A DNA stretch of 64,000 bases from Rhizobium sp. BT04 (GTDB lineage Bacteria > Pseudomonadota > Alphaproteobacteria > Rhizobiales > Rhizobiaceae), in assembly GCF_030053135.1 (NCBI RefSeq), contig NZ_CP125653.1:248001-312000 (forward strand), given 5' to 3'. The translations under genes were made by a program, and so were the position numbers. The stretch's first letter is position 1, and the number at the start of each line of letters is the position of its first letter. This document shows, in pieces, positions 44,101-52,859 of the stretch. The notes beneath the pieces were generated by a model that was not told where the DNA came from, made no database searches, and saw only the letters and a program-made list of their open reading frames with translations.

Positions 44101-45023
44101 CTGAAGCAATACTCGACGACCCACGGAAACAGGGGCTTGAGTGGCACCAAGGCCTCCCGGCAATTTGGCGGCAACATTCCGCAGATTTGATCAACCTCGC
44201 TGGAGACCTCCGTCGCCATGCCCTGGTGATTTTCGGCCATCAAACAAACTGGTTGTTTGCCGTCGACCCGGAATGGACTCGGGCTAATGTTCTGAGCGTG
44301 CTCGATGGAGGTGACGTCTCTGACCAAAATGCCTTGTGGGCAGGCTTCTTTTGGGCTGCGCGTGTGCCAGACACCGACTTGTACGTTCAACTTAAACCAC
44401 ACCTTCTCAGAAGGGCGACGGAACGCAGGAGTGTCCGGCGAAATTATAACGAGATCATCGCCGGAATGCTTATGGCCGGTTGGGCCAGTTTCGATTCTTC
44501 GGGTAGCAGGTTGGTAGGTAGCGAAGAACTTCGTGATTTACTCACATCTACTGATGACGAGCTGCGTTCTCATGTGATCTGGCAATTAGAAAGATGGTCG
44601 GAAGAAGCGACAAAAGCAGGTCCCGACCCCGACCAAAATTGGTCCAAATTGTTGGTACCCTTTCTCAAGGAAGTCTGGCCAAAACAGAAGAGCGTCAAAT
44701 CACCTTTGGTCTCCGCCCGATTGTGCGAGCTTGCGTTTTCAAGGCGAGATGATTTCGTGGAGGTGGTAGATACGATCCTTCCCCTTGTATCGAAAATTGA
44801 AGGCGATCAGCTCTTCCTCCCTATTCTGAAAAGGTCGGACAAGTCGGTGATCGACGGAAACCCAGGCAAGACACTGGAATTGCTGTATGCGGTTCTTCCG
44901 GATAAGGTACGAGCATGGCCGTATGGCACTGAAGGCGTCCTCAAACGCATTCAGGATGCTGAACCTCTCCTGACAACCGATATTCGATTGCTTGAACTGC
45001 TGCGCCGCGTCGAGCTTCGTTGA
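41181..45023 (+). CDS. large SIR2-domain protein, putative antiphage defence gene
   Basis: The 1280-residue protein has an N-terminal SIR2-like NADase domain: FFCGAGVSRARTGLPDFF, TTNFDRL (catalytic Asn), YLHGRA (catalytic His) and GYTADD. About 950 residues of unknown, probably helical sequence follow. Known biology: SIR2 domains fused to large sensors (DSR, ThsA-like systems) deplete NAD+ on phage infection. TTG 41181 is preceded by GGAGA at 8 bp, and an in-frame TAG lies just upstream. Base composition is less GC-rich than the flanks, and the IS3 relic upstream suggests gain by transfer. Confidence 0.85.
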   Translation: MRFVAEGPAIPDELLVARDDGRVIFFCGAGVSRARTGLPDFFGLAEAVITELGVPSQSPVHRILAEARDIEKRTGVAGLISADKLFGLLEQDFNRKDIEAAVAKSLKPGNGADMSAHRMLVDLATAPNGNVQLVTTNFDRLFNDCSAAVGSTLFPNLPDPARQGAINGIVYLHGRATLDYRGAENDGFVLSSASFGKAYLSDGWAANFFKEILKRFVVVFVGYTADDPPVQYLLEALNSDGGYLEGVYAFQSGTEDAAIRRWRHKGVRAIPYDPTDSHKALWDTLEAWAARANDIDGWYDAILRKARKGPDKLAPHERGQVAHVVGTAEGIRRFGAVQSLPAEWLCSFDPCIRYGKPGSIGDGFKRSDLYVDPFDLYGLDSDDVPKKIEQGNYHAKRDVPKTAWSAFEPSAEDRLTLGGGTSSSFRGPLSTLPIRLPPRLDILAVWFGKISHAPAAIWWAAKQLGLHPFLVEEIRWRLKDQEDPVNDDVRTAWSFLFEAWQHDPHRSRRAAYELQEAKKARGWDRAAIRQLSAYARPYFTAQPSYSSSPIPPVGKRLHLRDLVHVDVEYPDIAAFNDVPMELKSHVLRECRRNLEIAVDLESEIGGFGLSHVSPIIPDDNPEIDRYARSRGLSRLLLSYVSMLSGLIEAYPNSCRHEIDAWPTDDKTVFARLRIWALGNKILVPDQDFLPHFKKISREAFWFPDHQRDLLLSLASRWNDLGIDQRKEVERRLVQGPKRWKREQAQQYEERKNAAIATRVRWIATNTNGLTFDADSYVAKIRLKAPRWEPDWANSATDSREGQSGTVRTDTDIEVLKDVPASELLKEAKNASGRSSFLIEKDPFAGLTKSRPLKSLAALKDAAKKGDFPVWAWSRFLESSARKNDNPALICLIANRLISYPIAPLSELIRPISSWFETVSEKLAAADIPLFDKTFEYLISILLFAPEQASSSIVRGDEEPDWTMEAINSPVGRIAEAILDDPRKQGLEWHQGLPAIWRQHSADLINLAGDLRRHALVIFGHQTNWLFAVDPEWTRANVLSVLDGGDVSDQNALWAGFFWAARVPDTDLYVQLKPHLLRRATERRSVRRNYNEIIAGMLMAGWASFDSSGSRLVGSEELRDLLTSTDDELRSHVIWQLERWSEEATKAGPDPDQNWSKLLVPFLKEVWPKQKSVKSPLVSARLCELAFSRRDDFVEVVDTILPLVSKIEGDQLFLPILKRSDKSVIDGNPGKTLELLYAVLPDKVRAWPYGTEGVLKRIQDAEPLLTTDIRLLELLRRVELR

Positions 45024-45071
45024 TGTCGAAGCGTCGAATCGGCGCGGCCTCGGCCCCACCCTTCCGTCCCC

Positions 45072-47474
45072 TCACCGCAATTCGGCCGTAACCCGGAATA
45101 TCCCACCCGCCGACGCATCCGAGCAGACGACGAAGGTGGAGCCTTCCTGTGCCATGAAGGCGACGTTGCCGCCGGCTTCGCAGGGTGTGGCGCTCCATTG
45201 CAGGATGATGTCGCCGTTGTCGGGCAGTTTTTCCGTGGGGAGCTTCGTTGCACTTGCCATCCATTCGGTTGCCGACGGCAGGTGGACGGGGGCGTTCAGC
45301 TGTTTCGACAGCCAGGCGGTGTAGTTCTGGGCGACGGCAAGCGGCACGTCGTCGGCCGGCTGCTGCGGATTGCCGGCATAGGCCTCAGCCGCGGCCGGAT
45401 CGGAATTGGCGGTGTAATATTCCGCCATCTCGGCGCGGGTGACGGCCTTGGTCTGCATGCAGAAGGACTTGTCGATCTTCACCGCGCCATTGGCAACGCC
45501 GAGCATGCCGCCGAGCTCCTTCATCGAGGAGGTCATCAGCCGGACATTCTCCAGCGAATAACTTCCGGCCGGCACGGTCTCGAAGGCAAGGGTCTGCGAA
45601 ACCGGGCAGAAGCCGCGCGCCGACAGCGCCTCGAGATCTGCCAGGATCGGCTGGTAGGCTGCGAGCGCCAGCTTATAGGCTTGCGCCGTGTAGCGGCGGT
45701 CGGCCTCGCCGATCTTCGGGGCGAGAGCGGCAAGCGCCGGCTCGGCGGCACCGGCGCGGGTGGCGATCGAGGCGTTGAGATCGGCGACTTTCTGTTTCAG
45801 CGCGGTGGCCTCGTCTTTCGCCGCCATGACATCGGCGATGACGGCGTCGAACAGTTTGGCGGCGTCGCCATAGGCTGAGGTCGCGGCCGGCATCTGCCAT
45901 TGCTCGGCCTTGGCCTTGGCATCGGTCATCAGGCCGCTCGCCTTGGCGACGTCGGGGCTATCGCCGGCGCCGATGCGGTTGACGGTTTCGCGTTTGGCCG
46001 CGGCGTCCTTTTCGGCCGCCGCCAGCGCGGTGAGCGCCTTGGCGAGATCGTCAAACGTGGTTTTCGACTCGTCATAGGCGCCGACCGCGGCATGCATCTG
46101 CTTAGCAGTGGCGGCCTCGGCGGCGGTCTTCATCTTGGCGTCGGCCTCGGCAAAGGCCGGCGCCTTGTCGCCGCCTGCGGCCGAAGCGGCCGCTTTCGCC
46201 TTCTCGGCATTCTCTTTCGAGATGGCGATCAGTGCATTGCCGAGATTGATGGCTGCCGTTTGATAGCCCGGAAGGGCCTTTTCGTAATCCTCGTCTTTCA
46301 GCAGCGCATCGGCAGACGTCAGCGCCGCAGCACCCGTGTCATAGGCGAGCTTTGCCTGGTCACCGGAAGGACGCTCCGGCGCCTTGGCGGCGATCGCCTT
46401 CTGTTTGCGGCTTTCGGCCTCCTTCTTCCAGGTGCCGACATCGGCGACGAGCTTCGGATCCGGGGCGAGCAGTTTTGGGATGGTGACGACGCCGACGCCG
46501 ATGCAGATCAAGAGCAGCGCTCCGATCATGGAGAGCTTGGCCAGCGTCCACTTTTTCGGCTTCGGCACTTCCGGCTGCTGCATGCCGCCGCGCGGATCCC
46601 ACGACATCGGCTGGATGCCTGTGGTCACCCGGGCAAATTCGCCGAGCGCATCGGCGCCCGTGCGCGGTCGCGCGGCGGGGTCGCGGCTCAGCATCCTCTC
46701 CACCAGGCTTGCCAGCCCCTCGGGAAAACCGGGGATCAGCACATCCAATCGGGGAAAAATGTTGGAAGGGTCGAGATGGATGTTCTTCCAGCTCTGCTCA
46801 CGCTGGTGCTCGTCTTCCCAGACCATGACGCTGTCGAAAACGCTGGCATAGGTCTGCCGCGGCAGGAAGAGCTTGTAGGCGATCATGCCCATGGCGTAGA
46901 TATCGAGCGCCGGCGAGGCGGAGAAGGTGCCGCTGGCATAGATCTCCGGCGCGCCGAATTCCGGCACATAGGGCGGAATGATGTGCTCGCCGATCTTCGA
47001 GATCAGGTGCAGGTTGCCGATCCGCACCGACAGGCCGGAATAATCCTCGGAGACATAGATGCATTGGTCCGTCAGCGCATTATGGGCGTAACCGGCGCCG
47101 TGCAGCGTCGCCAGGCCTTCGAGGATGTGGCGGCCGATCTCGACGGCGCGTTCGTAGGCCACCATCTCCGTTTCGTCGAGATATTGGTGCAGCGTCTTCG
47201 ACGGCCGTTTCTCGACGATATAGAAATTGTCGTCTTCCGGCGATGGCGGAATGAGATCCTCGATTTCGACGAAGCGCCGTGCCGTCAGCGATTTGGCCTC
47301 GTTGATCGAGGTCCAGACCCGTTCGAAACGCGCCTTGTCCAGTTTCAGCGCCACATCCGGCGTGACGATGAAGACCGCATGATCCATCCGCTTGTCCTGA
47401 GCGGGATAGACGACGAACTCGTTTTCATAGATCGGCTCGCCGATCGTGTAGCGGGCGATCAGATCACTTCTCAT
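45072..47474 (-). CDS. pseudokinase fused to FGE/SUMF1-like domain
   Basis: The 800-residue protein starts with a Ser/Thr-kinase-like domain that keeps APE (GAPEIYASG) and the DxxxxG helix (DIYAMGMIAYKL). The catalytic loop reads YAHNALTDQCIYV with no HRD Asp, and the DFG site reads GNLHL, so it should be inactive. A membrane helix (MIGALLLICIGVGVVTI) follows, then a long Ala/Lys-rich coiled region, then a C-terminal formylglycine-generating-enzyme-like domain (HLPSATEWMASATK). This resembles PpkA-type architecture. It is the last gene of the protease operon. ATG 47474 follows AGGGGGAC. Confidence 0.8.
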   Translation of the reverse strand: MRSDLIARYTIGEPIYENEFVVYPAQDKRMDHAVFIVTPDVALKLDKARFERVWTSINEAKSLTARRFVEIEDLIPPSPEDDNFYIVEKRPSKTLHQYLDETEMVAYERAVEIGRHILEGLATLHGAGYAHNALTDQCIYVSEDYSGLSVRIGNLHLISKIGEHIIPPYVPEFGAPEIYASGTFSASPALDIYAMGMIAYKLFLPRQTYASVFDSVMVWEDEHQREQSWKNIHLDPSNIFPRLDVLIPGFPEGLASLVERMLSRDPAARPRTGADALGEFARVTTGIQPMSWDPRGGMQQPEVPKPKKWTLAKLSMIGALLLICIGVGVVTIPKLLAPDPKLVADVGTWKKEAESRKQKAIAAKAPERPSGDQAKLAYDTGAAALTSADALLKDEDYEKALPGYQTAAINLGNALIAISKENAEKAKAAASAAGGDKAPAFAEADAKMKTAAEAATAKQMHAAVGAYDESKTTFDDLAKALTALAAAEKDAAAKRETVNRIGAGDSPDVAKASGLMTDAKAKAEQWQMPAATSAYGDAAKLFDAVIADVMAAKDEATALKQKVADLNASIATRAGAAEPALAALAPKIGEADRRYTAQAYKLALAAYQPILADLEALSARGFCPVSQTLAFETVPAGSYSLENVRLMTSSMKELGGMLGVANGAVKIDKSFCMQTKAVTRAEMAEYYTANSDPAAAEAYAGNPQQPADDVPLAVAQNYTAWLSKQLNAPVHLPSATEWMASATKLPTEKLPDNGDIILQWSATPCEAGGNVAFMAQEGSTFVVCSDASAGGIFRVTAELR

Positions 47475-47511
47475 GCACGTGTCCCCCTGCATTCATTCAT
47501 GAAACCGAATT

Positions 47512-48693
47512 CTATTCGCCCGCCAGAAGCGGATCTCCAATCAGGCCTGCGGCGAGCAGCAGGCCGCTTCTCGTATCGCGAAGCGCGAAGGCGAAACGGG
47601 CATCGGCGACGACGCGAACAAGCTTCGGGTCGATGCTGCGTTCCGTGATGACGGCCGTCGCTGCCGCTGCCTCCGTGCCGTTTTCGTCAACCTTGATCAT
47701 CGTCTTCTGCAGGACATGGGACAAGCGGATGTTTTCCCTGGTGAAACCCGGGAAACTGGCATGCTTGGCCTTTTCGGGCGCCACGCCCATCGCAGTCAGT
47801 ACCGGCATCAAATCACGCCCGTCGTTCAGGGAAAAGCGGGGTAGGAAGATTTCGCCCTTGGCGGCCTCGAATTTCTCGCCCTGCAGCCAGGAGGCGAGCA
47901 CCTTCAGGTCCGTGCCGCCGAGACCCTTGCCGGAGCGCGCGGTCACCACGACCATGCTGTAGCCCTCGCCTGTGTAGGCAAGGTCGACGGCGGAGAATTT
48001 CTCGTCGGAGCGGAATTTTTGCCCGTCGCCGGCAAGATGCATCATCGGCACCGAGACCGTCGAGCCGTCCGGCCGCTGAAAGGGGCTTGCCGGGCTTTCC
48101 CTGTCGAAGGACGTCTTCCAGCGCGCCTTGAAGGAGAGTGCGCCGAGGCTGACGAAGCCACCGCCGGGCGGCGCGTCGAGGATACTGGGAATGGCGCCCC
48201 GCGTGGCGTCCTTGACCCAGCCGTTGATGTGCTCGACCGATTTCGGCCCGTCGAGATCCTCGATCGAAGGCTTGATCCGGTGGCCGGCGAGCATGGGAAG
48301 CGCATCGGGGACGAGCACCAGCCTGTCGTCGAAGACGATCGCGACCGCCGTCGCCAAGGGCGCATCGGCCGCTGCCGGCTTTTCCCCGGTCATGGCGTCG
48401 AGTACCTTCTCCGGTCCCTTCACCTCGGCGCCGAAGCCGAGGCTTTTGGCGATGGACGCTTTACCCTCATCGGAGGCGCCGAGGCTGGCGACACCGAGCG
48501 CGGCGGCAAGGCTTGCCGGCGACACGATGATATTGGCGACACCCTCCTTTGCCAGCGTGCGGTCGATGAGCTCGGCGGCAAGCCCTGCCTGCGCTGTCAG
48601 CATCGCCTTGCTGTCGCCGGCATTGCCGGCATGGGCTGGGGCAAGCGCCATCAGGGAAGCGGCAAGCCCGGCCAGCAGAGTGGATTTCGGCAT
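47512..48693 (-). CDS. secreted serpin (serine protease inhibitor)
   Basis: The 393-residue protein has a signal peptide (LLAGLAASLMALAPAHAG) and serpin markers: SPASLAAALGVASLGA, INGWVKDATRGAIPSIL and the hinge ENGTEAAAATAV. The small-residue run in the hinge is typical of inhibitory serpins. Counting from the hinge, P1 falls near the Arg-Ser of VITERSI. ATG 48693 follows CAGGAG and lies 14 bp after the trypsin-caspase gene. By inference it inhibits that protease in the periplasm. Confidence 0.88.
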   Translation of the reverse strand: MPKSTLLAGLAASLMALAPAHAGNAGDSKAMLTAQAGLAAELIDRTLAKEGVANIIVSPASLAAALGVASLGASDEGKASIAKSLGFGAEVKGPEKVLDAMTGEKPAAADAPLATAVAIVFDDRLVLVPDALPMLAGHRIKPSIEDLDGPKSVEHINGWVKDATRGAIPSILDAPPGGGFVSLGALSFKARWKTSFDRESPASPFQRPDGSTVSVPMMHLAGDGQKFRSDEKFSAVDLAYTGEGYSMVVVTARSGKGLGGTDLKVLASWLQGEKFEAAKGEIFLPRFSLNDGRDLMPVLTAMGVAPEKAKHASFPGFTRENIRLSHVLQKTMIKVDENGTEAAAATAVITERSIDPKLVRVVADARFAFALRDTRSGLLLAAGLIGDPLLAGE

Positions 48694-48707
48694 GGTTCGC
48701 TCCTGTT

Positions 48708-51224
48708 TTAGCGGATGCGATAGAATTTGGAATCGAACGACCATTTGCCCTGGACGCCGGTCTCGTCGTCGCCGACGATCCTGAGGCTGCGGGCAAGATC
48801 GTAGACATAGTTGAAGGCGGCGCGCTGGCCGACCAGCGGTGTCGGCACATCGGGCAGGTCGAGCACCTCGATCGGCTTGTCGCTGAGGATGGCGACGACC
48901 ATGCCGACGCCGGCCGGCCCCTCGACCTGATATTCGAAGCCGATATAGGGATTGCGCGCATCGGGCACGACGACCGGCCGGGCCGGATCGAGCCGGTTGT
49001 CGCCTGTCTTGGCCGTCGGCTTCAGGCCCATCGAGCGTTTGTTTGGGTAAAGCTGCGTCAGCTTGCCGGCGGCGTCGATATCGACCAGGATCAGGTAACC
49101 GGATTTCTTGGTGGAGACGCGCATCGCCACCTTGTCGCCGATGCCGACCGAGGTGCCGGGCAGCATGTCGACGGCGACGCCCGCCTCATTGTCGCTCTTC
49201 AGCGTGTTCTCGACGGCGGCGACCGCCGTCTTCGCCTCCTCGCCGGTGATGACGTCGCGGCCGAGCGCATCCGGCTGGCCGTAAAATTGCGGCACCGGCG
49301 TGAAGCGGCAGTCTCCGGCATGCGTCCGGCAATATTCGTCCGATTTGCGCCGGACGTAGTCGAGCAAAGCGGCATTGCTGACGTTAGGCTTGTCGGCGGC
49401 GCGCGCCACGCCATTTTCCACCCCTTCGATGAAGTTGCGGGTGAAAACCCCCAGCGCCGGCTTGGCCTCGCGGTCGACGAACGCCCACTGGCCTGAGTTG
49501 ACCGCCGACCAGACCATGGCGCTTTCGCCGCCGAAGGAGAATTTCGCTTCCTTGCCTGACTTGTTCGGCGGTTCGAGTGCGGCCAGCGCCGGGCCGAGGC
49601 AGCGCACGGTGCCGGAGGGTGCGGCCACCGCGCTGCGGCTGCCGGGGCCGACATGGCAGGCGTCGATCAGCAGGGTGACGCGGCGGTCCTTGAGGCTGTT
49701 CAGCCGGGCGGCGATCTCGGTTTCGCGAATCTGGTTGGTGACCGTCACCTTGCCGCCCTCGCGCAGCAGCTTGGCATCGGCTGCGACAAGCGTCGGGCTC
49801 GTCGTTTCCTCGGCGCCCATTTCTTCCGAGCCCTGGCCGCTGAAATAGAGGAAAACCCGGCTTCCCGGCGTCGACTGGCGCACCAGCCAGTCGTCGATTT
49901 CGGCCAGGATCGCCTCGCGGGTCGCCTTGCGGTTGGTCAGCGTGTGGATCTGTTCCGGGCGGTAGGCAAGCGTTTTGGCGAGGAAAAGCTGCATCGCCTT
50001 CACATCGCTGGCGGAGCCGGTCAGCTTCGCCTCGCGCATCTCGTAATCGTCGATGCCGATCAGCAGGGCGCGGTCGCCGGGCGAGCCTTGGGTCACCGGT
50101 GTCTGGACGGTTGGGGACTGGACGGCGGGTTCGTCGGCGGCAGGCTGCTCAGTGGGTGTTTCGGTCGTGCCGGCCGGCGCGCTATCGCCTGCGGGCGGGG
50201 TGTCGCCGGTGGACGGCGAGGTTATGGCGAGGTTGGCCTCCTGCTGGCCGGACTGCTTCTGTTTTGCCCCGGTGCCGGTGGTGGTCGACGCGACCTGATC
50301 GCCGGCGGCCGGCCCTTCAACATTTGGCACGTCGCCGTCGGTCTTTGCGGCAATCCAGTCGCGGAAGGCGGCGACGCGGGTATAGACGCCGTAATGTTCG
50401 GCCTCGGCGCAGCCTGCACCCCAGCTGACGATGCCGAGCTGGATCCAGCGCTTGTCCGGACGCTGGGCGACCAGCGGCCCGCCGCTGTCGCCCTGGCAGG
50501 CATCCTTGCCGCCTTCGGCATAACCGGCGCAGACATTGCGCTCGTCGATCGGGTTCATCCGCATCGAGCTGTCGCGATAGGCGGCGCGGCAGTCCTCGCG
50601 CGGCACGATCGGCAGTTCCACTTCCTGCAGCTCCGTCGGCAGGTATTTGTCGTCCCAGCCGTGATCGGCCTTGGTGTAACCCCAGCCGGTGACGACCGCC
50701 TTGTGGCCGGCGGCCTCCACCGCCTCGTCCGAGGCCGAGGCGAGAGTGGCCGGCTTCGATTTGGCGGGCTCGGCGAGCTTGATCAGGGCGATGTCGTTGG
50801 CGAAGACCTTGCGGTCGAAATCCTCATGGATGATGACGTCTTCGACTGATAGCCCCGGTTTGTCGGGGCCGTCGACCGCGATCACCTTGTCGATCTTCGA
50901 CTTGCCCTCGACGATCAGCAGGTCGCGGGCGAAGAGATCCTGCTTGCCGGAGCGGCCGCTGGTGACGCAATGGGCGGCCGTCAATATCCAGCGCGGTGCG
51001 ATCAGCGAGCCGCCGCAATGGCCGCCGAAGCGGCCGCGCTGCTCGGGATCGGGCGCCAGGATCTTCACCTGCCAGGGCCATTCGCCCTTTTTCGCCGCCT
51101 GGCCGCCGATGACGCGCCCGCCATCCTCGCCGGCAAAATCGGTATCCTGCTGCGCCGGCACGGGAGCAGCCAGAAGCAGCATGACGGAGGCAATGGTGAG
51201 GACCCGGCTGATCGACGTGCTCAT
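48708..51224 (-). CDS. trypsin-like protease fused to caspase-like and DUF4384 domains
   Basis: The 838-residue protein has a signal peptide, then a trypsin zymogen site GGRVIGGQ and the triad TAAHC, NDIALIKL and GDSGGP. Asp in GGKDACQGDSGGP predicts Arg/Lys specificity. A Thr/Pro-rich linker follows, then a caspase-like p20 domain (ALLIGIDDYEMREAKL). Its Cys is present (LLIDACHVGP) but the catalytic His is Gln (YFSGQG). A C-terminal DUF4384-like region (YLILVDIDAAGKLTQLYPN) ends it. The start overlaps the upstream caspase gene (ATGA). Confidence 0.88.
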   Translation of the reverse strand: MSTSISRVLTIASVMLLLAAPVPAQQDTDFAGEDGGRVIGGQAAKKGEWPWQVKILAPDPEQRGRFGGHCGGSLIAPRWILTAAHCVTSGRSGKQDLFARDLLIVEGKSKIDKVIAVDGPDKPGLSVEDVIIHEDFDRKVFANDIALIKLAEPAKSKPATLASASDEAVEAAGHKAVVTGWGYTKADHGWDDKYLPTELQEVELPIVPREDCRAAYRDSSMRMNPIDERNVCAGYAEGGKDACQGDSGGPLVAQRPDKRWIQLGIVSWGAGCAEAEHYGVYTRVAAFRDWIAAKTDGDVPNVEGPAAGDQVASTTTGTGAKQKQSGQQEANLAITSPSTGDTPPAGDSAPAGTTETPTEQPAADEPAVQSPTVQTPVTQGSPGDRALLIGIDDYEMREAKLTGSASDVKAMQLFLAKTLAYRPEQIHTLTNRKATREAILAEIDDWLVRQSTPGSRVFLYFSGQGSEEMGAEETTSPTLVAADAKLLREGGKVTVTNQIRETEIAARLNSLKDRRVTLLIDACHVGPGSRSAVAAPSGTVRCLGPALAALEPPNKSGKEAKFSFGGESAMVWSAVNSGQWAFVDREAKPALGVFTRNFIEGVENGVARAADKPNVSNAALLDYVRRKSDEYCRTHAGDCRFTPVPQFYGQPDALGRDVITGEEAKTAVAAVENTLKSDNEAGVAVDMLPGTSVGIGDKVAMRVSTKKSGYLILVDIDAAGKLTQLYPNKRSMGLKPTAKTGDNRLDPARPVVVPDARNPYIGFEYQVEGPAGVGMVVAILSDKPIEVLDLPDVPTPLVGQRAAFNYVYDLARSLRIVGDDETGVQGKWSFDSKFYRIR

Positions 51225-52843
51225 AACTTGGCTCCGGCGGAGGTATAGAGGACGGTGAATCCGACGCGCGCGCCCTCGGGCAGGAATTCGCCGAGGCGCC
51301 TGGCGATATTGCCGGCGGTGCGGCGCCTGTCATTCTGCTTCAGGAACTCCACAAGTTGCGGCATCGGGTTTTCCGAGGTGACGGCGACGAGCAGGTCGGT
51401 GCCGAACGGCGCGACGACGGAAAGATCGAGATCGAAGGTCTCTGACATCTCGGTCTCGGCATCCCTTTCGCCGGGATAGAGAAACTGCACGGTGCCGTCG
51501 CCGGTGACGTCGAAGAGCACCAGCTTGCGGCCCGATAGATCCGAAACCGTGACGCCGACGCGCTCACCTTCGCGATGGACAGTGTCGGAGGGCGTCACGC
51601 GCACGGTCTGCGGGCCTGCTTCCGACAGCCGCTTCAGCGTGTCGAGCGCGGCCATCCGGTCGACGACGAAAGGGATGTCGCCGGCGCCGATGGCGGAGGC
51701 GACGACATCGCCGCCGGCAATCGCTTCATGCTTTTCGGGATCGAAGACCAGTTCGGCATCGGCACCCTCCGTCAGCTTGAACGGCGTGACGGCCGGGTCG
51801 AGCCCCTGCAGCACCGGCTCGGCGCCGAGGGCGGCAACGCTGATCGGCGCGGGCTCGGCCGGCGGTGGAACGGTTGATTTCGCTGCCGCCGACGTCGTGC
51901 CTGCACCGTCGTAGGTATAGACGACGGCGCGATCGAGATCGGTTCCGGGCGGGCTTTCGGTAAAAATGTTCTGCCGCTGGTCGGTGAACTGGTAGACCGA
52001 CTGGCGCACATATTCGAACAGTTCGCGGCGGCTGACGGCGCCGTCGCCGTTGCGGTCGGCAGCGCCCTCGAAGGCACGGGCGGTGGCATAACTCAGTGCG
52101 CCGCGTTTCTGCGGAATGCCGGGAATCGAGATCTCGGGCGACTTGGTGTTGTCGTCGACGGCGGCGAGGAAGGTCAGCCGTTTGTAATCGAAGCCGGTGG
52201 ACAGCGCATCCGCCGTGGTTGAGATCGGCGCGAGGTCGTCCTCCTCGATCGTATAGGAAGGCGCCTGGCGCCAGGTGATCTCGGCGCCGCGCGGATCGAC
52301 ATCGCGGGTCATGCCGCCGGCATGGCAGGTATCGGCGACGAAGACGACATCGGCGCCCTTGGCCTCGAGATTGCGGATCAGCACCTTGAATTCATCGCCG
52401 AAGATGCGCTCGCGCGATCCGGGCAGCCGGGTGTCGAAGCCGGCGAGCACATAGACCTCGTCGCGGCCGCTCGGTTTCGAGCCCTTGACGCGCTCCGGCT
52501 CGCTCGATCCGTGACCGGCAATGCCGAGCACGACGAGGTCGCCAGGCCCTGCCCTTTCCGTCACGGCCTCGATCGCATGGAAAATGCCTTCGCGATCGGC
52601 AGCCCCATTCTTCAACAGCGTCATGTCTTCGACGCCGACCGAGCGCAGCGAAAGCGAAAGGTCCTCGGCATCGGCGACGGCGCCGTGCAGCGGCGGGACG
52701 TTGCGGTAGAGATCGATGCCGATCAGCACCGCCCGGACCGCGCCGCGCTCGGGCGCTTCGATCGTCCTTGCCAGGCTGTCGGCGGCCGCCAGGGTGAGGA
52801 GGGCAAATGCGGCGGCCATGGAAACGGATGCGGACATGGCCAA
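51221..52843 (-). CDS. secreted caspase-like protein with DUF4384-like C-terminus
   Basis: The 540-residue protein has a signal peptide and a peptidase C14 (metacaspase-like) domain with the dyad intact: His in VLGIAGHGSSEPER and Cys in VFVADTCHAGG. The C-terminal domain (VLFDVTGDGTVQFLYPG) resembles the DUF4384-like region of its neighbours. It lies between the OmpA-type gene and the trypsin-caspase gene, which it overlaps by four bases. Confidence 0.85.
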   Translation of the reverse strand: MAMSASVSMAAAFALLTLAAADSLARTIEAPERGAVRAVLIGIDLYRNVPPLHGAVADAEDLSLSLRSVGVEDMTLLKNGAADREGIFHAIEAVTERAGPGDLVVLGIAGHGSSEPERVKGSKPSGRDEVYVLAGFDTRLPGSRERIFGDEFKVLIRNLEAKGADVVFVADTCHAGGMTRDVDPRGAEITWRQAPSYTIEEDDLAPISTTADALSTGFDYKRLTFLAAVDDNTKSPEISIPGIPQKRGALSYATARAFEGAADRNGDGAVSRRELFEYVRQSVYQFTDQRQNIFTESPPGTDLDRAVVYTYDGAGTTSAAAKSTVPPPAEPAPISVAALGAEPVLQGLDPAVTPFKLTEGADAELVFDPEKHEAIAGGDVVASAIGAGDIPFVVDRMAALDTLKRLSEAGPQTVRVTPSDTVHREGERVGVTVSDLSGRKLVLFDVTGDGTVQFLYPGERDAETEMSETFDLDLSVVAPFGTDLLVAVTSENPMPQLVEFLKQNDRRRTAGNIARRLGEFLPEGARVGFTVLYTSAGAKL

Positions 52844-52859
52844 ACTCCCCTCGCCCCCG

